Shown here: piece by piece, positions 54,770-64,000 of the stretch
Layout of the letters: each line of letters starts with the position of its first letter
How positions within the stretch are numbered: position 1 is the stretch's first letter
From: Zoogloea sp.
Lineage (GTDB): Bacteria; Pseudomonadota; Gammaproteobacteria; Burkholderiales; Rhodocyclaceae
Assembly (NCBI GenBank): GCA_016720685.1
Contig: JADKKC010000004.1
Span: 1 to 64,000, forward strand
Length of the DNA: 64,000 bases
Direction: 5' to 3'
The notes under the pieces: model-generated
Database searches by the model: none
What the model was told of the DNA's origin: nothing
Seen by the model: only the letters and a program-made list of their open reading frames with translations
Position numbers and translations under genes: made by a program

Positions 54770-54775
54770 AGTGTA
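54770..54775 (-). promoter_or_regulatory. Possible -10 element of the hydrolase operon
   Basis: Minus-strand TACACT lies 7 bases before the ATG. No good -35 is visible at 16-18 bases. If real, transcription would begin at or next to the start codon. Confidence 0.3.
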
Positions 54776-54783
54776 GCAGACCC

Positions 54784-54812
54784 TTGCCGTCCCTCGCCCC
54801 GGATGGTATGGT
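54784..54812 (+). promoter_or_regulatory. Promoter of the glycine riboswitch-gcvTHP transcript
   Basis: TTGCCG (54784-54789) and TATGGT (54807-54812) are separated by exactly 17 bases. The start would fall at about 54819, right at the first aptamer. Confidence 0.65.
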
Positions 54813-54819
54813 GCGCGCC

Positions 54820-55025
54820 GTCGTGCGGGAGAGCGCTCGCCCCGTGTTTTGTGTGCGAGCCGCCGAAGGCGCAACCCCCGGAACCGCTCAGGCAAAAGGA
54901 CCGCCGACAAATCAACAATCTGGAGAGTGATGCCGCCCGCCCACGTGCCGGCCGCATCCACCGAAGGGGCACGCAGCCGATGACTTTCATCGCTGCAATC
55001 TCTCAGGTACAAAGGACAGATGGGG
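54820..55025 (+). promoter_or_regulatory. Tandem glycine riboswitch (two gcvT aptamers)
   Basis: Two successive glycine aptamers precede gcvT. Aptamer 1 (about 54820-54908) shows GCGGGAGAGCGC, GCCGCCGAAGGCGCAACCCC and CTCAGGCAAAAGGACCG. Aptamer 2 (about 54913-55025) shows CTGGAGAGTG, CACCGAAGGGGCACGC and CTCTCAGGTACAAAGGACAG. The short linker between them is typical of cooperative tandem glycine switches. It should turn on gcvTHP when glycine is high. Confidence 0.93.
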
Positions 55026-55065
55026 CCGATGCGATTTAATGTCGCGTCGGCCCCATTGCTTTTCT
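55020..55065 (+). terminator. Expression-platform terminator of the glycine riboswitch
   Basis: A 15-base-pair stem (ATGGGGCCGATGCGA with TCGCGTCGGCCCCAT, one G-T wobble), loop TTTAATG, then TTGCTTTTCT. Its 5' arm overlaps the 3' end of aptamer 2, so glycine binding can compete with terminator formation. It ends about 30 bases before the gcvT ATG. Confidence 0.85.
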
Positions 55066-55096
55066 ACACTGAACGGATTGCCCACCGGAGAGCCAG

Positions 55097-56179
55097 ATGC
55101 CTCAGCACACCCCCCTTCACGCCACCCACGTTGCCGCCGGCGCCCGCATGGTCGATTTTGCCGGCTGGGACATGCCGGTGAATTACGGCTCGCAGATCGA
55201 AGAGCACCACGCCGTGCGTCGTGACGCCGGCATGTTCGATGTCTCCCACATGCTGGCGCTCGATCTCGACGGGGTCGACGCCAAGGCCTTCTTGCGCGGC
55301 CTCATCGCCAACGATGTGGCCAAGCTGGTCGAACCCGGCAAGGCGCTCTACAGCTGCATGCTCAACGCCGACGGCGGGGTCATCGACGATCTGATCGTCT
55401 ATTACCTGTCCGATACGTCCTACCGCATCGTCGTCAATGCCGGCACCGCAGACAAGGACGTGGCCTGGATGCAGGAACGCCTCGCCGCCACCGGCAACCG
55501 GGCCACGCTGACCGTCCGCCGTGACCTGGCGATGATCGCCGTCCAGGGCCCCAACGCCCGCGCCAAGACCTGGGCCGCCATTCCCGGCTCCGAAGCCGCA
55601 TCGAGCAGCCTCAAGCCCTTCCAGGCCGCAGCCTGCGGTGAATTCTTCATTGCCCGCACCGGATACACCGGCGAAGACGGTTTCGAGCTGACCCTGCCCA
55701 ACGAGCTGGCCGCGTCCATCTGGGCCGCCCTCGCCGCCGCCGGTGTCGCCCCCTGCGGCCTCGGCGCCCGTGACACCCTGCGCCTCGAAGCCGGCATGGC
55801 CCTCTATGGCAACGACATGGACGAAACCGTGTCGCCCCTTGACGCCGGCCTCGCCTGGACGGTCGATTTCAAGGACCCAAGCCGCGACTTCTTCGGCAAG
55901 GCCGCCCTCGTTGCCAAGGGCGCCCTGCGGCAGGTTCTCGGCCTGGTGCTCGAAGACAAAGGCGTGCTGCGCTCCCATCAAAAGGTGTTTACCGCCCAGG
56001 GCGAGGGCGAAACCACCAGCGGCAGCTTCTCGCCAAGCCTCGAAAAATCCATTGCGGTGGCCCGCCTGCCCCTTGGCGTGGCGCCCGGCGACAGCGTCGA
56101 GGTGGACATCCGCGGCAAACGCCTCAAGGCGCGGGTGGTTAAAGCCTCTTTCGTCCGTAATGGCCAAGGCCTAATCTGA
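55097..56179 (+). CDS. gcvT: Glycine cleavage system T protein (aminomethyltransferase)
   Basis: Transfers the methylene of H-protein-bound aminomethyl to tetrahydrofolate, releasing ammonia. The 360 residues match the family. N-terminal TPLHATHVAAGARMVDFAGWDMPVNYGSQIEEH, catalytic Asp region in LGARDTLRLEAGMALYGNDMDE and the C-terminal GxxTSGSFSP block are present. GGAG precedes the ATG. It is the first gene of gcvT-gcvH-gcvP under the glycine riboswitch. Confidence 0.97.
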   Translation: MPQHTPLHATHVAAGARMVDFAGWDMPVNYGSQIEEHHAVRRDAGMFDVSHMLALDLDGVDAKAFLRGLIANDVAKLVEPGKALYSCMLNADGGVIDDLIVYYLSDTSYRIVVNAGTADKDVAWMQERLAATGNRATLTVRRDLAMIAVQGPNARAKTWAAIPGSEAASSSLKPFQAAACGEFFIARTGYTGEDGFELTLPNELAASIWAALAAAGVAPCGLGARDTLRLEAGMALYGNDMDETVSPLDAGLAWTVDFKDPSRDFFGKAALVAKGALRQVLGLVLEDKGVLRSHQKVFTAQGEGETTSGSFSPSLEKSIAVARLPLGVAPGDSVEVDIRGKRLKARVVKASFVRNGQGLI

Positions 56180-56237
56180 CTTCCGGAATTTTTCCGCTAC
56201 GCCATCCCTTCCAATTCGACCTGAACAAGGACACACC

Positions 56238-56615
56238 ATGACGACCCCCACCGATCTGCGTTACACCACGTCCCACGAATGGATTCGCACCGAAGCTGAC
56301 GGCACCCTCACCATCGGCGTCACCGACCACGCCCAGGAAGCCCTCGGCGATGTGGTTTTCCTCGAGCTGCCGGAAGCCGGCCGCGCCGTTACCGCCGGCG
56401 AAGCCGTTGCGGTGATCGAATCGGTCAAGGCCGCCTCGGACATCTACGCTCCGGTCGCCGGCGAAATCATCGCCAACAACCCGGATGCCGTTGACGCGCC
56501 CGAAACGGTTAATGCCGATGCCTACGCCGCCTGGCTGTTCAAGATCAAGCCGGCCAACCCCGCCGACGTCAGCGCCCTCCTCGACGCTGCCGGCTACGAA
56601 GCCGCCATCGCCTGA
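56238..56615 (+). CDS. gcvH: Glycine cleavage system H protein
   Basis: Lipoylated carrier that shuttles the aminomethyl group between P, T and L proteins. It has 125 residues. The lipoyl Lys64 is in the conserved ESVKAASDIYAPV. LRYTTSHEWIRTEADGTLTIGVTDHAQ is the usual N terminus, and AAGD-type ribosome signal AAGGA lies before the ATG. It is 58 bases after gcvT. Confidence 0.97.
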   Translation: MTTPTDLRYTTSHEWIRTEADGTLTIGVTDHAQEALGDVVFLELPEAGRAVTAGEAVAVIESVKAASDIYAPVAGEIIANNPDAVDAPETVNADAYAAWLFKIKPANPADVSALLDAAGYEAAIA

Positions 56616-56626
56616 GCGCCTGTTTC

Positions 56627-56655
56627 GCGGGAGCGCCCGGCCAGCGCGCTCCCGC
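56627..56655 (+). other. gcvH-gcvP intergenic hairpin
   Basis: A perfect 10-base-pair stem (GCGGGAGCGC and GCGCTCCCGC) with a 9-base loop and no T run. It may protect the upstream gcvTH message or adjust gcvP levels. Confidence 0.5.
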
Positions 56656-56690
56656 CCCGCTGTTGTCGTAATCCAGAACCGAGTTCCCCC

Positions 56691-59582
56691 ATGTCGAAGA
56701 CCCTTCTTTCCGCCCCGCTCGCCACGCTCGAACAGGGCGACGACTTCATCCGTCGTCACCTCGGCCCCTGTGCCAACGAGCTGCCGGCGCTGCTCGCCGC
56801 CATCGGTGTCGATTCCCTCGACACCCTGATCCAGCAAACCGTACCGGCCGGCATCCGCCTGCCCGCACCGCTGGCCCTCGGCGAACCAACGCCCGAACAC
56901 GTCGCACTGGCACGCCTCAAGGCCATCGCCGGCAAGAACGTGATCAAGAAGTCTCTCATCGGCATGGGCTACTACGACACCATCACGCCCAAGGTCATCC
57001 AGCGCAACGTGCTGGAAAATCCGGGCTGGTACACCGCCTACACGCCCTACCAGGCCGAAATTTCCCAGGGCCGCCTGGAAGCCCTGCTGAATTTCCAGCA
57101 GATGGTCATCGACCTCACCGGCCTCGAACTCGCCAACGCCTCGCTGCTCGACGAAGCCACCGCCGCGGCCGAAGCCATGGCCATGGCCAGACGCATTTCC
57201 AAGGTCAAGAGCCAGTCCTTCTTCGTCGACGAAGGCGTTTTCCCCCAAACCCTCGACGTGGTCCGCACCCGTGCCGGCTACTTCGGTTTCGAGCTGATCG
57301 TCGGCCCCTCTGCCGAAGCCGCCCATCACGACGTGTTTGGCGCACTGCTGCAATACCCTGACGAAAGCGGCACCGTGGCCGATCTCTCGGCCCCGGTCGC
57401 CGGGCTCAAGGCCAAAGGCGCAGTCGTCGCCGTCGCCTCCGACCTGCTGGCCCTCGTGCTGCTCAAGTCGCCCGGCGAAATGGGTGCCGACATCGCCCTC
57501 GGCTCCACCCAGCGCTTCGGGGTCTCCCTCGGTTTCGGCGGCCCGCACGCAGCCTTCTTCGCCACCCGCGAAGCCCACGTGCGTTCCATGCCGGGCCGCA
57601 TCATCGGCGTCTCCAAGGACGCCCGCGGCAAGACTGCCCTGCGCATGACGCTGCAAACCCGCGAGCAGCACATCCGCCGCGAAAAGGCCAACTCCAACAT
57701 CTGCACCTCGCAGGTGCTGCTGGCCAACATGGCCGGCATGTACGCCGTCTATCACGGCCCGGAAGGCCTGCGCACCATTGCCGCGCGCGTCCACCGCCTC
57801 GCCGCCACACTGGCCGAAGGCCTGCAGCAGGCGGGCTTCGCCCTCGCCAGCAACACCTTCTTCGACACCCTGCAGGTTGAAACCGGTACGCGCAGTGCAG
57901 CCATTCATGCCGCCACCCAGGCCGCCGGCTACAACCTCCGCCACATCGATAGCCACGCCCTCGGCATCTCCATCGACGAAAAAACATCCATTGATGACAT
58001 CGCCGCCCTCCTCCGGGCCTTTGGCGCCAAAGCCGATGTGGCCGTGCTCGACGCCACCGTCGCCGCCCGCGGCGGCAACCTGCCCGAAGCCCTGCTGCGC
58101 ACCGATGCCATCCTCGCCCACCCGGTGTTCAACACCCACCACACCGAGCACGAGATGCTGCGCTATCTCAAGCGCCTGCAGAACCGCGACCTCGCGCTGG
58201 ATCACTCGATGATCTCGCTGGGCTCATGCACCATGAAGCTCAACGCCACCAGCGAAATGATCCCGGTCACCTGGCCCGAGTTCGCCGACATCCACCCCTT
58301 CGCCCCGGCGGATCAAACCACCGGCTACCTCGAGATGATCGACGGCCTCGCCGCCCAGTTGCGCGAGATCACCGGCTTCGACGCCATCTGCATGCAGCCC
58401 AACTCCGGCGCCCAGGGCGAGTACGCCGGCCTCGTGGCGATCCGCCGCTACCACGCCGCCCGCGGCGACCACCACCGCACGGTATGCCTGATTCCCAGGT
58501 CGGCCCACGGCACCAACCCGGCTACCGCCCAAATGTGCGGCATGGACGTGGTGGTGGTCAATTGCGACGACAACGGCAACGTTGACGTCACCGACCTCCA
58601 GGCCAAGGCCGCACAGCACGCCGACAAGCTCGCCGCGCTGATGATCACCTACCCGTCCACCCACGGCGTGTTCGAGGAAGCCATCCGCGAGATCTGCGCC
58701 ACCGTGCACCAGTACGGCGGCCAGGTGTACATGGACGGGGCCAACCTCAATGCCCAGGTCGGCCTCACCTCCCCCGCCATCATCGGCGCCGACGTGAGCC
58801 ACATGAATCTGCACAAGACCTTCTGCATCCCCCATGGCGGCGGCGGGCCGGGCATGGGCCCGATTGGTCTCAAGACCCACCTCGCCCCCTTCATGGCCGA
58901 CCACGTGGTCGCCGCCACCGGCACCGAAAACCGCCCTAATGCCGGCCAGGGCGCGGTATCCGCGGCCCAGTTCGGCTCGGCGAGCATCCTGCCGATCTCA
59001 TGGATGTACATCACGATGATGGGCGGTCGCGGCCTCACCCGCGCCACCGAAGTAGCCATCCTCAACGCCAACTACGTGGCCAGCCAGCTGAAGGACCACT
59101 ACCCCGTGGTCTACACAGGCAGCCAGGGCCGCGTCGCCCACGAGTGCATTCTTGATATCCGCCCGATCAAGGCGGCAACCGGCATCTCCGAGGTCGATAT
59201 CGCCAAGCGGCTTATGGACTACGGCTTCCACGCCCCGACCATGTCCTTCCCGGTGGCCGGCACCATCATGGTCGAGCCGACCGAATCCGAAGACAAGGGC
59301 GAGCTGGACCGCTTCATCGCCGCAATGATCGGCATCCGGAACGAGATCCGCGCCATCGAGGAAGGACGCATTCCGGCCGACAACAATCCCCTGAAGAACG
59401 CCCCGCACACCCAGGCCGACTTCATCGGAGACTGGAATCGCCCCTACTCCCGCACGGAAGCCGTTTTCCCGCTGCCGTGGGTGGGGGACAACAAGTTCTG
59501 GCCGAGCGTGAACCGCATCGACGACGTTTACGGCGACCGCAACCTGTTCTGTGCCTGCGTGCCGATGGACGAAATCGCCTGA
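56691..59582 (+). CDS. gcvP: Glycine dehydrogenase (decarboxylating), P protein
   Basis: PLP enzyme that decarboxylates glycine and passes aminomethyl to GcvH. It has 963 residues, the long single-chain form. The PLP Lys is in MNLHKTFCIPHGGGGPGMGP in the C-terminal half, with SLGSCTMKLNATSEM and the N-terminal RHLGP motif also present. The third gene of the operon; a strong terminator follows 20 bases after its stop. Lpd (L protein) is not in this window. Confidence 0.97.
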   Translation: MSKTLLSAPLATLEQGDDFIRRHLGPCANELPALLAAIGVDSLDTLIQQTVPAGIRLPAPLALGEPTPEHVALARLKAIAGKNVIKKSLIGMGYYDTITPKVIQRNVLENPGWYTAYTPYQAEISQGRLEALLNFQQMVIDLTGLELANASLLDEATAAAEAMAMARRISKVKSQSFFVDEGVFPQTLDVVRTRAGYFGFELIVGPSAEAAHHDVFGALLQYPDESGTVADLSAPVAGLKAKGAVVAVASDLLALVLLKSPGEMGADIALGSTQRFGVSLGFGGPHAAFFATREAHVRSMPGRIIGVSKDARGKTALRMTLQTREQHIRREKANSNICTSQVLLANMAGMYAVYHGPEGLRTIAARVHRLAATLAEGLQQAGFALASNTFFDTLQVETGTRSAAIHAATQAAGYNLRHIDSHALGISIDEKTSIDDIAALLRAFGAKADVAVLDATVAARGGNLPEALLRTDAILAHPVFNTHHTEHEMLRYLKRLQNRDLALDHSMISLGSCTMKLNATSEMIPVTWPEFADIHPFAPADQTTGYLEMIDGLAAQLREITGFDAICMQPNSGAQGEYAGLVAIRRYHAARGDHHRTVCLIPRSAHGTNPATAQMCGMDVVVVNCDDNGNVDVTDLQAKAAQHADKLAALMITYPSTHGVFEEAIREICATVHQYGGQVYMDGANLNAQVGLTSPAIIGADVSHMNLHKTFCIPHGGGGPGMGPIGLKTHLAPFMADHVVAATGTENRPNAGQGAVSAAQFGSASILPISWMYITMMGGRGLTRATEVAILNANYVASQLKDHYPVVYTGSQGRVAHECILDIRPIKAATGISEVDIAKRLMDYGFHAPTMSFPVAGTIMVEPTESEDKGELDRFIAAMIGIRNEIRAIEEGRIPADNNPLKNAPHTQADFIGDWNRPYSRTEAVFPLPWVGDNKFWPSVNRIDDVYGDRNLFCACVPMDEIA

Positions 59583-59602
59583 ACCCGGCACTGCTGAAAT
59601 CA

Positions 59603-59641
59603 AAAGGCCCGGCGGTCGTGATCGACCCCGGGCCTTTTTTT
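59603..59641 (+). terminator. Rho-independent terminator after gcvP
   Basis: A 10-base-pair stem (AAAGGCCCGG and CCGGGCCTTT) with a 15-base loop, then seven T. A shorter T run on the other strand suggests it may also serve the convergent protease operon. Confidence 0.88.
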
Positions 59642-59664
59642 GCTGATTGGGCACCCGCCAGCCG

Positions 59665-60462
59665 TCAGGGCTTGATCAGCAGCTTGAGAAACGACACGGG
59701 AATTGCGTAGGAGATGCCCGACGGGTTCGTCAGCGCAGCCTCCTTGCTGCCCTTGATGAACACCATGTTGAGGATGCCCAGCACCTCACCGGTATGGGCA
59801 TCGTAAAGAGGACTTCCGCTGTTGCCGGGGTAGGAAACGATATCCAGCTGGAGCACTGAATACCGTCCGCCGGACAGCCGGCGCACCGTCTGGCTGTCCA
59901 GTTGGCGCGACGAAGGAAGCGGCTGCCCTACGGGAGTAATTGCCGAAATGATGCCCTTGTGGGTAACCGGCACGATGCCAATGCTTCCACCAAGGGGAAA
60001 GCCTGTCAGGGCCACATCCTGCCCGTCCCGCACGGCATCCGAATCCCCCATACGCACGGCCGGCATCGGTGGCCCGTCAAAGCGCAACAGCGCCAGATCA
60101 TGATCCGGGTCGGACATTTCCTTCTTTATCGGTTTCGCCATGAACCGTTCAGAAGCACGTTCGGCATTCGGAAAGACGATCACAAGCTTCTCGTTCTCGT
60201 CGCCCTCCGGTGCGGCCTGAACCACATGGGCATTCGTCACAATCTGATTGCCGTCGCCAACGACAAAGCCGGTACCCAGAAAGCGAAAACGCGGATTGCG
60301 GAGCACTGAAACCGTTCCGACCGCCACCACCGAACGCTTGATCTCGGCAACCGTATCGGGAAAGTCAGCCCACGCAGGCACAGCCGAAAGCAGCGTAAAA
60401 CCACACACCCCGACAACGAACACGCGGCGCAGGCGCGCTTGCGTCGCCTGGAATTGCTTCAC
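59665..60462 (-). CDS. Secreted trypsin-like (S1C) serine protease, no PDZ domain
   Basis: Periplasmic or secreted serine protease of 265 residues with a signal peptide (about 1-32, ending AWA). The triad is His79 (IVTNAHVV), Asp122 (DHDLALL) and Ser215 (YPGNSGSPLYD). Unlike DegP/DegQ it lacks PDZ domains. The start is a GTG at 60462, overlapping the upstream transglycosylase stop (GTGA), so the two are coupled. The substrate is unknown. It converges with gcvP. Confidence 0.85.
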   Translation of the reverse strand: MKQFQATQARLRRVFVVGVCGFTLLSAVPAWADFPDTVAEIKRSVVAVGTVSVLRNPRFRFLGTGFVVGDGNQIVTNAHVVQAAPEGDENEKLVIVFPNAERASERFMAKPIKKEMSDPDHDLALLRFDGPPMPAVRMGDSDAVRDGQDVALTGFPLGGSIGIVPVTHKGIISAITPVGQPLPSSRQLDSQTVRRLSGGRYSVLQLDIVSYPGNSGSPLYDAHTGEVLGILNMVFIKGSKEAALTNPSGISYAIPVSFLKLLIKP

Positions 60463-61358
60463 GGGCTGACCACCTTGAGTGCCTGCAAAGCCGGCGACGC
60501 GCCCACAAGCCGGGCGTCGAACGGATGCTCCGTGCGGGGAAAGAAAGCCAGGATGCGCTTCACGTAGTTCTGGGTTTCCTTGTAGGGCGGAACGCCACGA
60601 TAGCGATCCACCGCGCCTTCGCCAGCGTTGTAGCCGGCCACGGCGAGCGCCACATTGCCGCGGTAGTAGGCCAGGAGCCAGCGCAGGTAAGCAAGGCCGC
60701 CCTTGATGTTCTCGACCGGGTCGAAACTGTCCTTCACATTGAAACGGCTGGCCGTTTCAGGGATCAGTTGCATCACACCCATCGCATTCTTGGGCGACAG
60801 CGCATTGGAATCGAAATTGGATTCGGTCGTGGCGATGGCTAGCGCCAGCCGGGGCTCGATGGAAAACCGCGGCGCCAGCATGGTGACCAGTTCGACCACC
60901 CGCTTCTTGCGCTCGGGAAGCGACGCCAGATATTTTTGCGTATCCCAGCCATCCCGCGTGCTGAACGCCCATTCGACCGAACGTGCCTTCAGGCACTCCG
61001 GTACTGCACCGGTGTAATCGCCAACCAGGCGACGAGCCTTTTCAGCCCCGCCATGGCCTTTGACCATGGCCATTTCGAACAGGGTTGCGGCGTATCCGTC
61101 GTCCCTCCCGACACCGCGGCCGTTGGCATACATCCAGCCAAGGTTGTACATCGCCTCGGCACTGCCGGTTCGGACCGCATCGCAATACAGCTCCGCCGCC
61201 CGTTCGGGCTCGCGGGGCACGCCTTCCCCGTGCTCGTAGGCAAGCGCTAGCTCGACGAGTTGCCGGCCATCGGCGACATCGGTCTCGGCCGCCGTTGCAA
61301 GGTGCGCAGTGCCCGCCAGGCCAATGCCCAGCAGAACAACGGAAAGAATCTTCTTCAT
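60459..61358 (-). CDS. Sel1-repeat lytic transglycosylase
   Basis: Predicted periplasmic peptidoglycan-cleaving enzyme of 299 residues. Signal peptide is about 1-24. Sel1-like repeats (about 33-112: LALAYEHGEGVPREPERAAELY, YNLGWMYANGRGVGRDDGYAA) come next. A C-terminal SLT domain has catalytic Glu179 in ATTESNFDSNALSPKNAMGVMQLIP and the AGYNAGEGAVDRYRGVPPYKET block. ATG 61367 is an equally possible start. It lies 18-27 bases after the dehydrogenase and is coupled to the protease. Confidence 0.85.
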   Translation of the reverse strand: MKKILSVVLLGIGLAGTAHLATAAETDVADGRQLVELALAYEHGEGVPREPERAAELYCDAVRTGSAEAMYNLGWMYANGRGVGRDDGYAATLFEMAMVKGHGGAEKARRLVGDYTGAVPECLKARSVEWAFSTRDGWDTQKYLASLPERKKRVVELVTMLAPRFSIEPRLALAIATTESNFDSNALSPKNAMGVMQLIPETASRFNVKDSFDPVENIKGGLAYLRWLLAYYRGNVALAVAGYNAGEGAVDRYRGVPPYKETQNYVKRILAFFPRTEHPFDARLVGASPALQALKVVSP

Positions 61359-61384
61359 GCGCACCATGCTACGCCGCTTGCCGC

Positions 61385-62665
<1,281 letters not shown>

Positions 62666-62703
62666 TTACTCGTTCCTGATTTTAATACTAAAAATTTATC
62701 TGG

Positions 62704-64000
62704 TCAGAGGGTCGCGCGAAGCTTGTCGATCTCGGCACGGAGCGGGGAATTGTCGGTTGCGCCCTTCTGCGCTTCATCGAGCGCCTTGCGCGCACCGTCC
62801 TTGTCACCGCTCTTGGCGAGGGCCCGGGCAAGGCTCACATGCAACTGGGGCAGCTTCGGCCCGAGGCTGACAGCCTTCTTGAGAAGCTCGGTTGCCTTGG
62901 CGGCGTCACCGCTCTCAAGGTACAGAACACCCAGCGTATCAAGCACGATCGGGCTGTTCGGCGCCAGCGCGACCGCCTGCTCGGCAATGCTGATCGCACT
63001 CTTGTCGTTCACCTTGCCCAGCGCCCAGGCCAGATTGTTGAGAATCATGGGATTCTTGGGTGCAAGTTCGAGCATCTGGCGATATTGCTGCACGGCAAGA
63101 TCGTACTTCTGCTCGGCAAGGCTGCGTTCGGCAAGGTAGGTTCGAACGACCAGATCCTTCGGATTGGCCTTGACCCATTCGGTCGCCTGCCTGGCCGCCT
63201 CGCTCCCCTGGCCGGCAGCGATCCGGGCCGAGTGGAGCCGGACGAAGGACTGCGGGCTCTTGTCGCGCTTGTAGGCCTCGATATGGGCGTTAACCGCTTC
63301 AGCCTTTTTGCCCGTTGCCGCCAGCAGTTCGCCTTCAAGAACGAAACCGACAGCAGCATCCTTCCGCTGTTTCTGGATGTCTTTGGCAATAGCGATTGCT
63401 GCATCGCCACGCTTGCTGTTGAGCAAAAGTGCGATCAGGCGTTGCTGGGCTTCAACCGCATCGGGCTTGATGACCAGGGCCTTGCGCAAGCTCTGCTCGG
63501 CACCCGACAAATCCTTGGAAGCGGCCTGAAGGTCGGCCAGAGCAACCAGCGGTGCCGGCGACCCGGGCAGGCGCGCACTGAGTTTGGTGTAGGTGCTCAA
63601 GGCCTGCTGCATTTCGCCAGCGGCAACCTGGGCGCGACCGAGCAGTTCGAGCACGCTCGGTTCGTCCGGTGAAGCAACCGAAGCCTCCTGGGCCAGCTGC
63701 AGTGCCCGTTTCGGATCCCCGCTCTGCACCAGCATGCGCACCAGCGCCATGCGGATCGGCAGCGCCGTCGGCACAGCCGCGAGCCCCTTGTCGAGCAGAG
63801 CCTGCACATCCCTGGGCTGGGAACCGGTCGTGGCCAGGAATTCGGCGTACTGGAGATAGGCCTGGGACGACTTGGGATTCTTCGCGATGAAGTCGTCGTA
63901 GCGCTTGCGGGCCGCCTCGACCTGCTTGTCGGCGATGTCGAGGCGGGCCAGATTGGCGACGGCCGGGAGGAAGTCAGGCTTGAGCTCGAGCGCCCGGGCA
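62704..64000 (-). CDS. prsT: TPR-repeat protein, PrsT-like (XrtA/PEP-CTERM system), 5' part outside window
   Basis: The frame is open from 64000 to the stop at 62704, so the N terminus is missing. At least ten TPR units of the form A-L/E-P-A-N/D-L are visible. The C-terminal motif runs ILNNLAWALGKVND, VLDTLGVLYLESGDAAKATELLKKAV. This and the nearby nucleotide-sugar dehydrogenase fit PrsT, the large TPR lipoprotein of exosortase/PEP-CTERM exopolysaccharide loci. A generic TPR protein is the alternative. The prsT symbol is tentative. Confidence 0.65.
   Translation of the reverse strand, partial: ARALELKPDFLPAVANLARLDIADKQVEAARKRYDDFIAKNPKSSQAYLQYAEFLATTGSQPRDVQALLDKGLAAVPTALPIRMALVRMLVQSGDPKRALQLAQEASVASPDEPSVLELLGRAQVAAGEMQQALSTYTKLSARLPGSPAPLVALADLQAASKDLSGAEQSLRKALVIKPDAVEAQQRLIALLLNSKRGDAAIAIAKDIQKQRKDAAVGFVLEGELLAATGKKAEAVNAHIEAYKRDKSPQSFVRLHSARIAAGQGSEAARQATEWVKANPKDLVVRTYLAERSLAEQKYDLAVQQYRQMLELAPKNPMILNNLAWALGKVNDKSAISIAEQAVALAPNSPIVLDTLGVLYLESGDAAKATELLKKAVSLGPKLPQLHVSLARALAKSGDKDGARKALDEAQKGATDNSPLRAEIDKLRATL

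Noticed and set aside
54763..54990. An N-terminal extension of the hydrolase frame to 54990
   Set aside because: The region is the glycine riboswitch on the other strand; the conserved hydrolase sequence starts after ATG 54762.

Overview
The window is a high-GC, gene-dense chromosomal segment carrying almost only housekeeping genes. Gene content and order (rpsB-tsf-pyrH-frr-uppS-cdsA-dxr-rseP; rimP-nusA-infB-rbfA-truB-rpsO-pnp; dapC-dapD-pilU-dapE-prmB; trmJ-cysE-iscR-isc; trpS-scpA-scpB-rluB) point to a betaproteobacterium, most likely Rhodocyclales (Azoarcus/Thauera/Zoogloea-like). That placement is an inference from content and synteny, not a database result. I see no tRNA, rRNA, insertion sequence, prophage or CRISPR array.

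Layout. 1-7068 (minus): translation and envelope operon from the rpsB promoter to a partial rseP. 7109-10632 (plus): map and glnD. 10647-11910 (minus): def paralogue and methylthioinosine phosphorylase. 12042-13856 (plus): typA. 13943-21569 (minus): smc-zipA-ligA-galU. 21752-27149 (plus): lysine/DAP genes dapC, dapD and dapE with a PilU-type ATPase and prmB, then a lone response regulator. 27750-36526 (minus): trmJ, cysE, iscR, two cysteine desulfurases, iscU, iscA, hscB, hscA, fdx, iscX and a glutathione peroxidase. 36606-38047 (plus): suhB and a TesA-type esterase. 38109-47797 (minus): a methyltransferase, then pnp-rpsO and the rimP-nusA-infB-rbfA-truB run. 47798-54762 (minus): hydrolase, PHP phosphatase, YciO, M50 protease, trpS, scpA, scpB, rluB. 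54784-59641 (plus): a tandem glycine riboswitch controlling gcvT-gcvH-gcvP, closed by a terminator. 59665-64000 (minus): periplasmic serine protease, Sel1/lytic transglycosylase, nucleotide-sugar dehydrogenase and a partial TPR protein resembling PrsT, probably the edge of an exopolysaccharide/exosortase locus.

Regulation visible in the sequence: sigma70-type promoters before rpsB, map, rpsO, rimP, iscR, cysE and gcvT; IscR type 1-like boxes overlapping both the iscR and the cysE promoters; a tandem glycine aptamer with a 15-bp terminator hairpin; and a terminator-like hairpin inside the rimP leader. Together these suggest that cysteine synthesis (CysE), sulfur mobilisation (two desulfurases) and Fe-S assembly are under one IscR-controlled unit.

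Four conserved genes are broken as written: cdsA (in-frame TAA at codon 43), glnD (2-base loss near the 3' end), the methylthioinosine phosphorylase (one G missing from a G run) and suhB (one extra C in a C run). Each indel is repaired by one small edit that restores the family length. At least the homopolymer cases look more like sequence errors than gene decay. I did not find a convincing wholly new system. The most interesting items are the IscR-cysE link, the doubled desulfurase with a coupled peroxidase, the rimP leader attenuator and the protease/transglycosylase pair beside the polysaccharide locus.
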